DNA of 64,000 bases from ATM1 sp003577165 (GCA_030263715.1 SZPM01000009.1:19918-83917); one strand, 5' to 3'; positions 16,455 to 25,757 are shown, counted from the first letter of the stretch. Made by a program: numbers and translations. Notes: generated from the sequence alone by a model not told the origin.

Positions 16455-17369
16455 ATGGCAATTTTCGAGTGGTTCGGGCTTGCCCGAAACAAGAGTTACG
16501 ACCGGGGGATTCGCGCGTACGACGAGGGTCGGTTCGACGAAGCCATCGAGGCGTTCGAGGCCTGTTGCGCCGAGTCGCGGGACGCTGCAACCCTTCGCCT
16601 TGCCAAGTTTTACGTGAGCGAGTGCTACGCCCAACTTGGGCAGGCCGCGCTCCGAGGACAGTCGTTCGAGCAAGTGGTCCGCTATGTGGAGCGAGCGCTG
16701 ATCCTGCACCCGAAGTACCCGGACCTCCACTACACCCACGCATTTGCGCTGCGGAAACTCGGCCGCCCCGGCGACGCGCTTGCCGCCGTGCACAGGGCGC
16801 TTGAGATCAACCCGAACTACGCCAAGGCAGTTCTGCTCCAGGGGCTCATCTGGTACGAAGGCGGTCGCACGGAGGATGGGCTCGCCCGAATGTCACACGC
16901 GACCGAACTGGATTCGTCGCTCAAGAACGGCATTTGGGAACAGGCCCAGATTTGCCATCAGGCCGGCGACAGCGCGGGAGCCGCGGCTCTCTTCGAGTCG
17001 GTGACATCCACCGAAACCGAGGACTCGCTCAACCACGCGCGGCTTGGCGACGCGGCGATGCGGCAAGGTCAGTTTCAGAGCGCGGTCGCCGAGTACCGCA
17101 AGGCGATCAGCATTCGACCGAATTACGCAGACCTACGCTGCAAGCTCGGCATCGGTCTCATCGAACTCGGCAAGTTCAACGAAGCGATCGAGCACCTTCG
17201 CTGCGCCCTCGAGATAAACGCGAAATACGCTGACGCACTGTATTACGCGGCGAGCGCATCCCTCGCGCTTGGCAACTCGAACGATGCAGAGGATTTCCTG
17301 AGTCGGCTCGACGAAGTCTCGCCGAGATACCCGGGCGCGTCCGAACTGCGCGTTCGGCTTGCCGCTTAA
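16455..17369 (+). CDS. tetratricopeptide-repeat protein
   Basis: A 304-residue soluble TPR protein. At least six TPR-like units can be picked out, such as YDRGIRAYDEGRFDEAIEAF, AFALRKLGRPGDALAAVHRAL, EINPNYAKAVLLQG, QFQSAVAEYRKAISIRPNYA and KFNEAIEHLRCALEINAKYA. No signal peptide or enzymatic domain is seen, so it is probably a protein-interaction scaffold. The ATG at 16455 gives a start just before the first helix; the frame is open upstream without similarity. Its stop overlaps that of the ABC permease by 4 bp (TTAA). Confidence 0.8.
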   Translation: MAIFEWFGLARNKSYDRGIRAYDEGRFDEAIEAFEACCAESRDAATLRLAKFYVSECYAQLGQAALRGQSFEQVVRYVERALILHPKYPDLHYTHAFALRKLGRPGDALAAVHRALEINPNYAKAVLLQGLIWYEGGRTEDGLARMSHATELDSSLKNGIWEQAQICHQAGDSAGAAALFESVTSTETEDSLNHARLGDAAMRQGQFQSAVAEYRKAISIRPNYADLRCKLGIGLIELGKFNEAIEHLRCALEINAKYADALYYAASASLALGNSNDAEDFLSRLDEVSPRYPGASELRVRLAA

Positions 17370-18133
17370 ACGGTCTCCTCTCTCGGAATGTACTGACCGG
17401 TCGCGAAGACGGCCGCGCCGACTGCCAGAGAGATCACCGTCACGACGAGGATCGTGTTCCACGCTGCCGACTCGGTGATGACGAGCGGATTCAGCGCGCG
17501 AAGCAGTTCGTTCAGTTCGTTCTGTTCGCCGACGGCCTCATGGCCGCTCAAGACTCGGACATAAGACATGAGGGAGAGTTTCGCGAAGTCTCCCGGCACG
17601 GCCCAAATCCAGGACTCCAACCCGATCGTGTACGCGACGGCCAAAAGTACGGGTCTCGTCAGGAGGGAAGAGAGCGCAGCGAACACCGACGTGTAGGCGA
17701 CGGCCGCCACGGGAATGATGAAGAGATCGCGTTCGAGGACCCGCAAGAAATCGGGCCCCAGCAGTATGCAGGCGCACAGGAGCGCGGAAACAGAGGTGAA
17801 GATCGAGACCGTAACGGCTGCCGCGAGCCACTTTGCGAGAAACAGCGCCGGGCGAGAGATCGGCCGGGTCAGTAGGTATTGAACAGTCTTGCCTGTTACG
17901 TCCGAGGCGATGATGCCGGTTCCCAGCACGATTCCGAGAATCACGAGGGTGAACGAGTAAACGGACAAAGAGGCAACAGTGGAGTAACGCTGCTCGGCAG
18001 CGAAACCATCGGCGAGGAAGCGCATCAGAATCGCGAACGCAGGGCCGACAGCGCTGATGATGGAGTGCAGCCAAACCCTCCTCGGCCTCCACATCTCGAC
18101 CAGCGACCAAGAGAACATCTCGAAGAACGTCAT
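17366..18133 (-). CDS. ABC-2 type transporter permease
   Basis: A 255-residue polytopic protein with about six hydrophobic segments, including VYSFTLVILGIVLGTGIIASDV and TILVVTVISLAVGAAVFA. The motif GKTVQYLLTRPISRPALFLAKWLAA is the cytosolic loop typical of ABC-2 (NatB/CcmB-like) permeases. It pairs with the ATPase gene immediately upstream (4 bp overlap) to form an exporter. Substrate unknown. Last gene of a four-gene operon. Confidence 0.87.
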   Translation of the reverse strand: MTFFEMFSWSLVEMWRPRRVWLHSIISAVGPAFAILMRFLADGFAAEQRYSTVASLSVYSFTLVILGIVLGTGIIASDVTGKTVQYLLTRPISRPALFLAKWLAAAVTVSIFTSVSALLCACILLGPDFLRVLERDLFIIPVAAVAYTSVFAALSSLLTRPVLLAVAYTIGLESWIWAVPGDFAKLSLMSYVRVLSGHEAVGEQNELNELLRALNPLVITESAAWNTILVVTVISLAVGAAVFATGQYIPREETV

Positions 18134-19050
18134 GAGCGCACCAAGTAGGAAAAGACGGATTCGAGGTTGTTGTCGGGCGAGTACATGGACTCCACGTTGA
18201 GGCTTTCCGCGACGACGAGTTGTCCGAACGCCGTGTAGAAGGCGTCCGGCTGATTCGTCTGTAATTCGATCGCATGCGGATCGTTCTGAGACAGTTCGAC
18301 CGAGAGCACCGACGGCAGTTCGAGGATTCGCACGCCCAGTGATCTCGCGTCGTCGGTTCGGATGCGAATGTGGTGCGGATGCCGGTCAATGAGAGATCGG
18401 ATCGTCCGCACATCGCCCTGCGCGAGAAGCCTTCCTCGGTGGAGCAGCAGGATCGTCGAAGTAAGCGCCTCGATTTCGTGCAGGATGTGGCTGCTGATCA
18501 GGACGGTCTTGCCGGCTCCCGCGAGGTCTTTGAGAAGTTGTCCAACGTGCCTTCGGCCAAGCGGATCGAGACCGTTGAGGGGCTCGTCGAGAATCAGGAT
18601 GTCCGGCTCGTGAACGAGCGCAGCCGCCAATTTGATGCGCTGACGCATCCCCTTCGAGAATCCCGCGACCTTTCGGTCGGCGCGATCTTGCATTTCCACC
18701 AACTCAAGCGCGCGCTGCGCTTCCGACTTGACCCGGCTCCTCTCGATTCGTCCCATCCGCGCCATCAGTTCCACGAACTCGCGCCCAGTCATCTCTTCAT
18801 AGAAGGCATCGACTTCCGGGCAGTAACCGAGCTGTCCGAGGACGGCTGGGTTTGCGAACGGGTTCCTGCCAAACACGCGAACCTCGCCGGTCGTGGGTCG
18901 CAGCTGACCCGTGAGCAGTTTGATGAGCGTGGACTTTCCTGCGCCGTTCTGACCGAGGAGCGCCGTGATGCCGGTCCCGATTTCACAGGTGATGTCGTTG
19001 ATGCCGATAACCTGTCCGTACCATCGGCTCGCGTTGACGACGGAGATCAT
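18130..19050 (-). CDS. ABC transporter ATP-binding protein (second of operon)
   Basis: A 306-residue ABC ATPase of the drug/NatA type. Walker A GQNGAGKST, signature FSKGMRQR (a GMRQR variant common in ABC-2 systems), Walker B ILILDEPLNGLDP and the H-loop SSHIL are all intact. The C-terminal 90 residues form an accessory domain without clear similarity. The ATG at 19050 overlaps the previous stop as ATGA; the open frame upstream lies over the permease gene and is unconserved. Confidence 0.9.
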   Translation of the reverse strand: MISVVNASRWYGQVIGINDITCEIGTGITALLGQNGAGKSTLIKLLTGQLRPTTGEVRVFGRNPFANPAVLGQLGYCPEVDAFYEEMTGREFVELMARMGRIERSRVKSEAQRALELVEMQDRADRKVAGFSKGMRQRIKLAAALVHEPDILILDEPLNGLDPLGRRHVGQLLKDLAGAGKTVLISSHILHEIEALTSTILLLHRGRLLAQGDVRTIRSLIDRHPHHIRIRTDDARSLGVRILELPSVLSVELSQNDPHAIELQTNQPDAFYTAFGQLVVAESLNVESMYSPDNNLESVFSYLVRS

Positions 19051-19976
19051 CCCTGAATCACCTCGACAGCGCGAATCCTCCGATAGGCGATGAAGAGGCC
19101 CAACACACAAACGAGGAACAGCATGATGGCGAGAGGCTCCCACTCCACGCTTGGCCGAACACGGGCCTGTGCGATGTCACGAGGCATGGCTCCGACCAGG
19201 TCGAACCCAATTCCCGAGATCGCCCCCTGAATGCTGAGGGACCGAATAAACTCCGCCGCCTCGGCGCTTAGCCTGGCGGGGCCATGTCTCAAAGTTTGGT
19301 AGAGAATGAACGCAGCGGAGTTTGCGAACACATAAACGGCTGTGTACGACACGCCAGCGACCCACGGGTTCTTCGTCAGGGCGCTGACGCCGATGAGGCA
19401 CGACGAGTGCACGATCGCCGGAATCGCCGGAAGGATGAACGTCTTCGGAAGGAGCGACCCGTACAAGGGGAAGAAGTCACTGACGCCGATGCTGAACATG
19501 CCATACAGCACGGATATCAGGAGCGGAGCCAATCCGACTAAGTAAACGGGAATGAACACGCTCATCCACTTGCCGATCAAGTAGTCGGCTTTCGTGATTG
19601 GCTTGGAGAGATAGACCTGCAATGCGTTCGCGCGGTTGTCCGCTGCGATGACTCCGGCTCCGAGGAGCAGACTCAGGAAGAAGACCCAGTACCACGATCC
19701 GTACACTCCTGCATAGAGTTCATCGAAATTCGGAAGGCTGTCGATGAGCCTCGCGTTTCGTCCGATGTTCGGGTTGGCTTCGATCGTTGAGCGAATGTAC
19801 GAGAAGACGAAAAGCAGGAACGACGGGATCATCGCGCAGGATGCGAGCACCCAGAACCCCTTCTTTCTCATAGCGACGCGAATGCCGTGCCTCGCGACCA
19901 CCCACCAGCGAAGAGCGGGCAGGCTCTTAGGGCCGTCGTACTGACGATAAGTCAGGTCTGCAATCGGCGAGTTCAT
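19047..19976 (-). CDS. ABC-2 type transporter permease
   Basis: A 309-residue membrane protein with six to seven hydrophobic segments (for example GFWVLASCAMIPSFLLFVF, WYWVFFLSLLLGAGVIAA, PLAIMLFLVCVLGLFIAY). As in the other permease of this operon, the loop ADNRANALQVYLSKPITKADYLIGKW resembles the ABC-2 coupling region. A large periplasmic loop lies between segments 1 and 2 (about residues 60-90). It overlaps both flanking ATPase genes by 4 bp. Export substrate unknown. Confidence 0.86.
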   Translation of the reverse strand: MNSPIADLTYRQYDGPKSLPALRWWVVARHGIRVAMRKKGFWVLASCAMIPSFLLFVFSYIRSTIEANPNIGRNARLIDSLPNFDELYAGVYGSWYWVFFLSLLLGAGVIAADNRANALQVYLSKPITKADYLIGKWMSVFIPVYLVGLAPLLISVLYGMFSIGVSDFFPLYGSLLPKTFILPAIPAIVHSSCLIGVSALTKNPWVAGVSYTAVYVFANSAAFILYQTLRHGPARLSAEAAEFIRSLSIQGAISGIGFDLVGAMPRDIAQARVRPSVEWEPLAIMLFLVCVLGLFIAYRRIRAVEVIQG

Positions 19977-20887
19977 TCGAGAGCCTCCAGGAACGCCTCC
20001 TCAAGCGTTCTCTGCGCGGGCGCGAAAGTCCGGATCTGATTCGAGCATTCGAGCGCGGCACGGAATGCAGCCTTCGCTGGAGATTCAGATCCGTTCGGGA
20101 ACTCCACTCGATAGTGCGTGCCCGTGTTGGAGAGGACGGTGGCCCCGAGTGATTGCAGCGCACGGCCGAACGAGTCGGAGAGATCGCGAAGCTCGACGTC
20201 CCAAACCTGTTGATTTGTCTCGCGAATGGTGCGAATGCTCTCCTGTGCCTTGACTCGACCGTTCTGCATTACGATGACAAAGTCGCAGCACTTCTCGATG
20301 TCGGGCAGGAGGTGGGAGGAGACGATCACGTTCACGCCTTTGCCGTGCGAGATGTCTTTGATCAGATCCAGCATCTCATCTCTGCCCGCGGGGTCGAGGC
20401 CGTTCGTCGGCTCATCCAGAAATACGAGGTCGGGCCCATGCACGAGGGCCTGCGCCAACTTCGCCCTCTGCTTCATTCCGGTCGAGAAGGTCTCGAGGTT
20501 GCGGTACCTTGCCTCTCCGAGTTGGCAGTAGTCGAGGACTTCGTGAGCCCTGCGGATCGCGTGCTCCCGAGGCATGCCCGCGAGTTCTCCTGCGTAAGCC
20601 ACGAACTCGACAGCGGTGATTCCGGGGATGTGGCACTCCAGTTCGGGCATCAACCCGACGTGCATTCGTATCTCGAGGCCCTGCGTGCGGATGTCCCTGC
20701 CGAGCAGGCTGCCCCCTCCCGCCGCCGGTTCCAGGAATCCCATCAGGGCCTTGATCAGCGTGGTCTTTCCGGCTCCGTTCGGTCCAAGCAGGCCCACGCT
20801 CCCTTCCGGAATCGTGCAGGTGAAATCCTGGACGGCAGCCTTTTGGCCGTACTTTATCGTCAGGGCGTTGAGTTCGGCGACAGGCAT
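19973..20887 (-). CDS. ABC transporter ATP-binding protein (first of operon)
   Basis: A 304-residue ABC ATPase. Walker A GPNGAGKTTLIKALMG, Q-loop region GLMPELE, signature FSTGMKQRAKLAQAL, Walker B LVFLDEPTNGLDPAGRDEML, H-loop SSHLLPDIE. Begins the overlapping series ATPase-permease-ATPase-permease. The ATG at 20887 is chosen because the ABC domain begins three residues later and because TGTAAT lies 10 nt upstream; 23 upstream in-frame residues look random. Confidence 0.91.
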   Translation of the reverse strand: MPVAELNALTIKYGQKAAVQDFTCTIPEGSVGLLGPNGAGKTTLIKALMGFLEPAAGGGSLLGRDIRTQGLEIRMHVGLMPELECHIPGITAVEFVAYAGELAGMPREHAIRRAHEVLDYCQLGEARYRNLETFSTGMKQRAKLAQALVHGPDLVFLDEPTNGLDPAGRDEMLDLIKDISHGKGVNVIVSSHLLPDIEKCCDFVIVMQNGRVKAQESIRTIRETNQQVWDVELRDLSDSFGRALQSLGATVLSNTGTHYRVEFPNGSESPAKAAFRAALECSNQIRTFAPAQRTLEEAFLEALE

Positions 20888-20897
20888 GTTGCGAAGG

Positions 20898-20903
20898 ATT
20901 ACA
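20898..20903 (-). promoter_or_regulatory. -10 box of the ABC exporter operon
   Basis: TGTAAT on the minus strand, 10 nt before the ATG at 20887; no Shine-Dalgarno site between. Confidence 0.45.
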
Positions 20904-21009
20904 AGAGAATACGCCACCACGGGTCTCTTCGATTCGCAGCGGGAAGTTCGACCCAATCCGCGGGAGGTCGAGGTCGCCCTCCCGGCGGGCGCCGCCGATT
21001 CTCCCGGCG

Positions 21010-21015
21010 TATACT
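21010..21015 (+). promoter_or_regulatory. -10 box of PepT-like gene
   Basis: TATACT, 12 nt before the ATG at 21028. The expected leader is about 5 nt. Confidence 0.5.
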
Positions 21016-21027
21016 CATGCGGTCGCC

Positions 21028-22158
21028 ATGTTGAACGAAGCGCGCCTATTCCGCCTTTTCGAAGACCTGTGCGCGATCAACGCGCCCCCGCTGATGGAAT
21101 CAGACTGCGTGTCGTTCGCTCGGAGATTCCTCGCCGACAACGGACTCGAAGTCTGGGAGGACGACGCCGGCAAGCGTCTGGGGGGGAACGCCAACAACCT
21201 CATCGCGAAGCTGCCGGCCAACAGCGCTGGCGCGCCCTCGATCTTCTTTTCGGCGCACTTCGACACGGTCGAGCCCACGGCAGGCTTGGAGATCGAACTC
21301 CGGGACGACGTGTACTACAGCAAGAGCGACACGATTCTCGGAGCTGACGACAAAGCGGGCATGGCTCCTGCCATCGAAGCCGTCCTCTCGGTAAAGGAGG
21401 CGAAAGAGCCGCACGGAGACGTGTACCTTGTGTTATCCGTGGCGGAGGAGATCGGCTTGAAGGGGGCCTTCGCTTGCGAGATCGAGTCGCTCGGCGTCGA
21501 CTTCGGCTACGTTTTCGACACGGGGCCGCCCGTCGGGTCCTTCGTCACTAAGGTCGGCACGCAGGACAAGATCCACGCCCTCGTCAAGGGAAAGCCAGCC
21601 CACGCAGGCAAGGACCCTGAACACGGGATCAACGCGATTCAGGCGGCCGCGGCCGGCATCGCGAAGATGAGAGTCGGCAGACTCGACGGCGATACGACAG
21701 CGAACGTCGGCCTCATATCTGGTGGCACAGCGACGAACGTAGTGCCGGCCGAAGTCGCGTTTTGGATGGAAGCGCGCAGCATGAATCTGGCGGACTTGGA
21801 CGCGCAGGTCGAGCACATGATCGCCTGCGTCCAAGAGGGCGCGAAGCAGTACGGGGCGACCGCCGAAATCTCAAAACAGCGGATGTACGAAGGCTACGAC
21901 ATCCCAAAAGAGAAGTCGGTGGTTCAGATCGGATTGGAGGCGGCTTCGAATCTCGGATTCGACTTCCCGCTGCGTTGCACGCTCGGCGGCAGCGACGCGA
22001 ACGCGTTCAACGCAAAGGGAGTGCCGACAATCGTCGCGGGGACCGGAATGAAAGAGATTCACACCCATGACGAGCACGTTGCGAAGAAGGACCTCGTAGA
22101 TTTGGCCCGACTCGCCGTCGAGATCATCCGAGTTTCAAGTCGGAGCGCTCGACCGTGA
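21028..22158 (+). CDS. M20 metallopeptidase, tripeptide aminopeptidase (PepT)-like
   Basis: A 376-residue zinc peptidase of normal M20B length. Metal and catalytic residues are in FFSAHFDTVEP, ILGADDKAGMA and LSVAEEIGLKGA, with the dimerisation lid KGKPAHAGKDPEHGINAI and the terminal HTHDEHV supplying the last His. Cytoplasmic; probably removes an N-terminal residue from tripeptides. The ATG follows TATACT closely with no ribosome binding site. Its stop overlaps the GTG of the DUF192 gene (GTGA). Confidence 0.9.
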   Translation: MLNEARLFRLFEDLCAINAPPLMESDCVSFARRFLADNGLEVWEDDAGKRLGGNANNLIAKLPANSAGAPSIFFSAHFDTVEPTAGLEIELRDDVYYSKSDTILGADDKAGMAPAIEAVLSVKEAKEPHGDVYLVLSVAEEIGLKGAFACEIESLGVDFGYVFDTGPPVGSFVTKVGTQDKIHALVKGKPAHAGKDPEHGINAIQAAAAGIAKMRVGRLDGDTTANVGLISGGTATNVVPAEVAFWMEARSMNLADLDAQVEHMIACVQEGAKQYGATAEISKQRMYEGYDIPKEKSVVQIGLEAASNLGFDFPLRCTLGGSDANAFNAKGVPTIVAGTGMKEIHTHDEHVAKKDLVDLARLAVEIIRVSSRSARP

Positions 22159-22706
22159 AGTGGGTCGCTCTTGCTGGACTGGTCGTGCTCATCGCCGCGT
22201 GCGATCCCGCGCCGCCTCAGGAGGATTCGACGCCGGGTGGCTCTGCGAAGCCCGCTCTGCCCAGCCAGCCCGAGCCACGGCCGCCTTCTCAGAGCGGCGG
22301 CCGAGAGATCCCGCTCGACCAATACCAAAAGGCGACGATCACCGTTTCGGGGCGCAAGGTGAGCGTGTACGTCGCCGACGACGAGCGGAAGATGAGCGAA
22401 GGGCTGATGTTCGTGCAGGAGGGAGTTCTTAAGCCCGACGAAGGCATGATCTTCGCCTATCCAAACGAAGACTTTCGGTTCTTTTGGATGAAGAACACGC
22501 CTCAAGATTTGGACATCGCGTTCCTGAAGTCGGACGGAACCATCATCAATATCTTGACGATGAAGGCGTTTTCGGAGGCATCCTACTCCTCGGACGGGCC
22601 GGCGCAATATGCACTCGAAATGCAGGCTGGTTGGTTCCAATCGCACAACATCGGGCCGGGGGCGAAGGTGGATGTCTCCAACCTTCGCGCTAAGGCGCAA
22701 CCGTGA
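22155..22706 (+). CDS. DUF192 family lipoprotein
   Basis: A 183-residue protein. The lipobox LIAAC at residues 12-16 predicts a lipid-anchored N-terminal Cys, followed by a Pro/Ser-rich linker to residue 50 and one DUF192 domain (VYVADDERKMSEGLMFVQ, GMIFAYPNEDFRFFWMKNT, LDIAFL, YALEMQAGWF). The family is widespread and of unknown function; MKNTPxxLDIAF is its hallmark. GTG start overlapping the peptidase stop. The 3' end overlaps the convergent GH63-like gene by 17 bp. Confidence 0.88.
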   Translation: MKWVALAGLVVLIAACDPAPPQEDSTPGGSAKPALPSQPEPRPPSQSGGREIPLDQYQKATITVSGRKVSVYVADDERKMSEGLMFVQEGVLKPDEGMIFAYPNEDFRFFWMKNTPQDLDIAFLKSDGTIINILTMKAFSEASYSSDGPAQYALEMQAGWFQSHNIGPGAKVDVSNLRAKAQP

Positions 22707-24087
22707 ACTTGTTGGTTCCGGGCTTGCAGCGCAGCGCCTTCTTGTGTCCGTGACTGCGCACTTCGAGGACGACTGCATTTTCGGTCGTGACTTCGATTCG
22801 AATCGGGTCGCTCGTTGCTGCCCGAGGCTCTGCGATCACCGATAGGTGATTGTCGCCAAACCGCAGATTCTGTATCCCGTGACGATCCAATCTTCGGATT
22901 CGCCAGACAAGAGTGTCATGTTCAGCGTCCATCTCAAATCCCAGCACGAACTCGAGAAATCCTGCGATGGGGATCAAGCCGGCGACGGGCGTGTTGGCCG
23001 CCGCTCCTTCTGCGGGACGCCGCGTCTCGGCGCCGTACTCTTCGTACAGGTCATGCTTCTCCCCCCCCGATCGAAGGAGGTTTCGCAGAATCTCGGTGGC
23101 AGAGGACTCGGCCCTGGCTTCTGAACCGAAATCGCGGAGCGCACGCAGCGTCAGGTATTGAAAGAGGGGCTTCACTCCGCGTGTGCCGTCGTATCCAGGC
23201 GCGGTGGGGGGCACGATGGGCCAGAGCATGGGCCGCGCGAACCGAGCGCGATCATTGAGAGCTGCGGCCAGGGCGTCTGTTTTCGATGCGTCGAGGTCGC
23301 TCAGCGACGAAGCCCAGATCGGAAGCAGGCTGAGCGGCTCCGCCTGCGCGTCGGCAGAATCTATTGCGAAGAAGAACTTCGCGTCCTTTCTCCAGAGGTC
23401 CATGAGACGACGCCGATCCTCGTCGTAGATCTGTCGATAGGCTGCGAGAGCATTGGACAGACCCAGGCGACCCGCGAGTTCTCTAAGGGAGGCGGAGTCG
23501 TAGAGGAGAACCGCCGCCGCCTCTGCCGTCTCGGAGAGGCCAGTGGCGGTCTGTTGCGCAGGCAGCATCGAGTAGCGAGCGGGGACGGTCAGCACGCCGG
23601 GCGTGGCCGCACAGCGGCCGCGAAGCCATGCGCTTCTGCGGGCGACCTGCGAAAGCAGCGGACTCAATTTTTCACGAGAGGCGGTTGCGCCGTATAGGTC
23701 AGAAGCTGCGAGGGCGTAAATCGGAAATCCCGTCGCTTCTCCGGCAACCGAAAGGTCATCGAGAGAGACCCGCTCGGGCGCTAGACCCGACTCCTCGACG
23801 AAAAGGGACGCCGCTACGACGCTGTCGATCGCAGGCGTCGCTGCGATCGCCCACTTCGCGTACAGGGCGGACACCCAGGCGTCGTCGAACCTCAGTTCCC
23901 CGCCAGGCGCGAGCACGCGGGCCGGGAGGCCGGGATGCGACGGGACTGTGAGGACCTGTGCATGGTAGTTCTCCCACGCCTTCCAGTACAGGTCGACGAA
24001 CTCGGGAGTCCCGTCTGCGATCGGCACGGGCGTGCCCGCTCGCCAACCGAGTTGGGCCACAATCAAAGCGAAGGCACCGACCGACAT
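22690..24087 (-). CDS. GH63/MGH1-like alpha/alpha-barrel glycosidase (probable)
   Basis: A 465-residue protein. LYWKAWENYH, PSHPGLPARVLAPGGELRFDDAWVSALYAKWA and the later LLRSGGEKHDLYEEYGAETRRPAEG are patterns of the (alpha/alpha)6 glucosidase/trehalase clan (GH63, mannosylglycerate-hydrolase-like): a substrate loop with a possible acid in DDAW and a C-terminal YE.Y element. The last 80 residues form a beta-sandwich-like tail. The first Met block is mildly hydrophobic, so export is possible but unclear. A GTG nine codons upstream is an alternative start; CAAACT lies 9 nt before the chosen ATG. The family call is from motif memory only. Confidence 0.55.
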   Translation of the reverse strand: MSVGAFALIVAQLGWRAGTPVPIADGTPEFVDLYWKAWENYHAQVLTVPSHPGLPARVLAPGGELRFDDAWVSALYAKWAIAATPAIDSVVAASLFVEESGLAPERVSLDDLSVAGEATGFPIYALAASDLYGATASREKLSPLLSQVARRSAWLRGRCAATPGVLTVPARYSMLPAQQTATGLSETAEAAAVLLYDSASLRELAGRLGLSNALAAYRQIYDEDRRRLMDLWRKDAKFFFAIDSADAQAEPLSLLPIWASSLSDLDASKTDALAAALNDRARFARPMLWPIVPPTAPGYDGTRGVKPLFQYLTLRALRDFGSEARAESSATEILRNLLRSGGEKHDLYEEYGAETRRPAEGAAANTPVAGLIPIAGFLEFVLGFEMDAEHDTLVWRIRRLDRHGIQNLRFGDNHLSVIAEPRAATSDPIRIEVTTENAVVLEVRSHGHKKALRCKPGTNKFTVAP

Positions 24088-24181
24088 GCTGATAGGAGTT
24101 TGACGGAAGTCCACCCGAATGGTGGGAGGAAGTCGCCGAAACTCCCGGCGGGGGTCTTCGTATTGGAACTGGGAGAAGTCT

Positions 24182-24871
24182 ATGTTCGCCGTTTTTGTTG
24201 CCGCCGCAGCCCTCGTTACACCGACCGGCTCTCTCGAGCCGCAGACCTACTCAGGAAGCCAATACGCGCGCTCGCGCGCGGCCCAAGTTCGCGTTTTGAA
24301 CGCGATCGTGGACTACCAGGTTCTGACAATTCAGATCGGCGAGTGGCAATGGACCGGGATCCCTTACGGCCAGCGAACGGCGTATGCGGACGTCGAGGTC
24401 CCCTCTCGCAGGGTTCCGACCCACGTGCTCACTTGGCAAGGCGAGCGCCTCTCCAACGACGTGATGATCGAACTCCAGCCGGCGTATCCTCACACGGTCA
24501 TCCTGTGCGGTTTCGTAACCGTATCGGGGAACTTCCAAACCGTGGTTCTTCGAGACTCGACGGCGGGCCGGCCATCCATGTCGAGCGCGCAGTTTCAATT
24601 CGTCAACGCGATGTCCGACGGCGCAGCCGTGAAGGTCGAATTGGACAAGAAGCCCCTAAACGGATACCCCGTGCTCCAATTCGGCGCCTCGACGAAGGTG
24701 ATCGGATATTCGCCGGACGAGTATGAGGTACGGCTCTTGTCGGCCGCAGGGCAAGAACTCTATAAGACGACGTTCCGTGCGAACGCGGGAACGAGATACA
24801 CGGCGGTGGCGATGGGAGCGGTCGGGCAGGCGGCGAACCGCGCGCCGAGGCTGTTCTTCTACTCGTTCTGA
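24182..24871 (+). CDS. secreted DUF4397-domain protein
   Basis: A 229-residue protein with a short signal-like N terminus (MFAVFVAAAALVTPTGS). The body matches DUF4397 in pattern: AQVRVLNAIVDYQVLTIQIGE, then PYGQRTAYADVEVPSRRV, then a second copy, AQFQFVNAMSDGAAVKVELD with VIGYSPDEYEVRLL. Two tandem beta-sandwich units are therefore likely. DUF4397 proteins are surface or periplasmic with no assigned function. A Shine-Dalgarno GGGAGAAG precedes the ATG, unlike most promoters nearby. Divergent from the GH63-like gene. Confidence 0.72.
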   Translation: MFAVFVAAAALVTPTGSLEPQTYSGSQYARSRAAQVRVLNAIVDYQVLTIQIGEWQWTGIPYGQRTAYADVEVPSRRVPTHVLTWQGERLSNDVMIELQPAYPHTVILCGFVTVSGNFQTVVLRDSTAGRPSMSSAQFQFVNAMSDGAAVKVELDKKPLNGYPVLQFGASTKVIGYSPDEYEVRLLSAAGQELYKTTFRANAGTRYTAVAMGAVGQAANRAPRLFFYSF

Positions 24872-24878
24872 CGGGATC

Positions 24879-25745
24879 TCACGCGGCCCCTCTGCTGAGG
24901 GATTCTAATACCGCAAAAAGACGGCCTTCGAGTTCGGCTTGAGACGACACGGTCGGAAGCCCGATGCGCGCAAGCGCGTCGTTTCCGCTGCTCGGCTCTC
25001 CTGCCATGTACACGAAGATCGGGCAAAGGCGCAGGCGCCGAGCGGCGATCACGCCGGACCATGTCCCGCCCGCTGAAAAGCGGCTGGCGATCACGAGGGC
25101 AGCGCAAGCGGATCCGTAGACCCAGCGGTTGCGGCGATGCGCACCCTCGACGCTGAAGGCCGGAGCCGCTGGGTTGATCGTGGCTTCGCCCCAGAGTGGG
25201 CGCGCGCCCTGTCCCCCGCCGGGCAGCAGAGACAGAGCGAGCCCGCCTGATGACACGCACGTCCCAAGCGCCAGGGAGTCCGCGCCTTCCGCACCTCCGC
25301 TCACGACGGCCATGCCGAGCCTGGCCGCCGCTGCTCCCGCCGCCTCTGCCATTTGTGCTTCCTCGTCGGAGAGACGCCGGCTCCCGACCACGGCGAGCCA
25401 GTGCGACTCCTGGGAGGGAAGAGCACCCCGATGCCAAAGGATCGGGGGCAGAGCGCGTCCGAGGGCAAGCAGGGCCCTCGCCGGGAGGATGCGAGAAGCC
25501 GGCGCGGCCACGCGCCATCCGCGAGGCGGTTTGGGGGGAGAGAGGTCTGGCACAGCGAGGAAGCGCTCGGCGAACGCCGCCTCGTCGAAGAGGCCCCGGG
25601 CGCGCAACTCTTGGGGCCAAGAGGATGGCTCGGCGACGGACAGCACCTGCCAGACGGGAAGCCAGGCGGAGGGCCTGCGCTGCGCCACACCGCCTGGGCC
25701 GAATAGGCGAAGCAGGAGGCGCTCTGCTGGCGACGGAGGCGGCAT
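24879..25745 (-). CDS. DprA/Smf-like DNA-processing protein (divergent)
   Basis: A 288-residue protein with a DprA-type Rossmann (SLOG) domain from about residue 115: WLAVVGSRRLS, then AVVSGGAEGADSLALG, then a RRNRWVYGSACAALVIASRFSAGGTWSG segment matching the RNRxIaG...SG stretch of DprA. In competent bacteria DprA loads RecA on incoming ssDNA. This copy is Ala/Gly/Arg-rich and lacks the usual C-terminal winged helix, so it may be a paralogue with another role. The start follows TAATAT by 6 nt within a conspicuously AT-rich 35 bp divergent spacer. Confidence 0.68.
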   Translation of the reverse strand: MPPPSPAERLLLRLFGPGGVAQRRPSAWLPVWQVLSVAEPSSWPQELRARGLFDEAAFAERFLAVPDLSPPKPPRGWRVAAPASRILPARALLALGRALPPILWHRGALPSQESHWLAVVGSRRLSDEEAQMAEAAGAAAARLGMAVVSGGAEGADSLALGTCVSSGGLALSLLPGGGQGARPLWGEATINPAAPAFSVEGAHRRNRWVYGSACAALVIASRFSAGGTWSGVIAARRLRLCPIFVYMAGEPSSGNDALARIGLPTVSSQAELEGRLFAVLESLSRGAA

Positions 25746-25751
25746 GTAAGA

Positions 25752-25757
25752 ATATTA
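25752..25757 (-). promoter_or_regulatory. -10 box of dprA-like gene (leaderless layout)
   Basis: TAATAT on the minus strand, 6 nt before the ATG at 25745. The surrounding 25746-25780 is the most AT-rich stretch seen in the window and also carries TACTAT (25764-25769) for the rightward gene. Confidence 0.55.
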
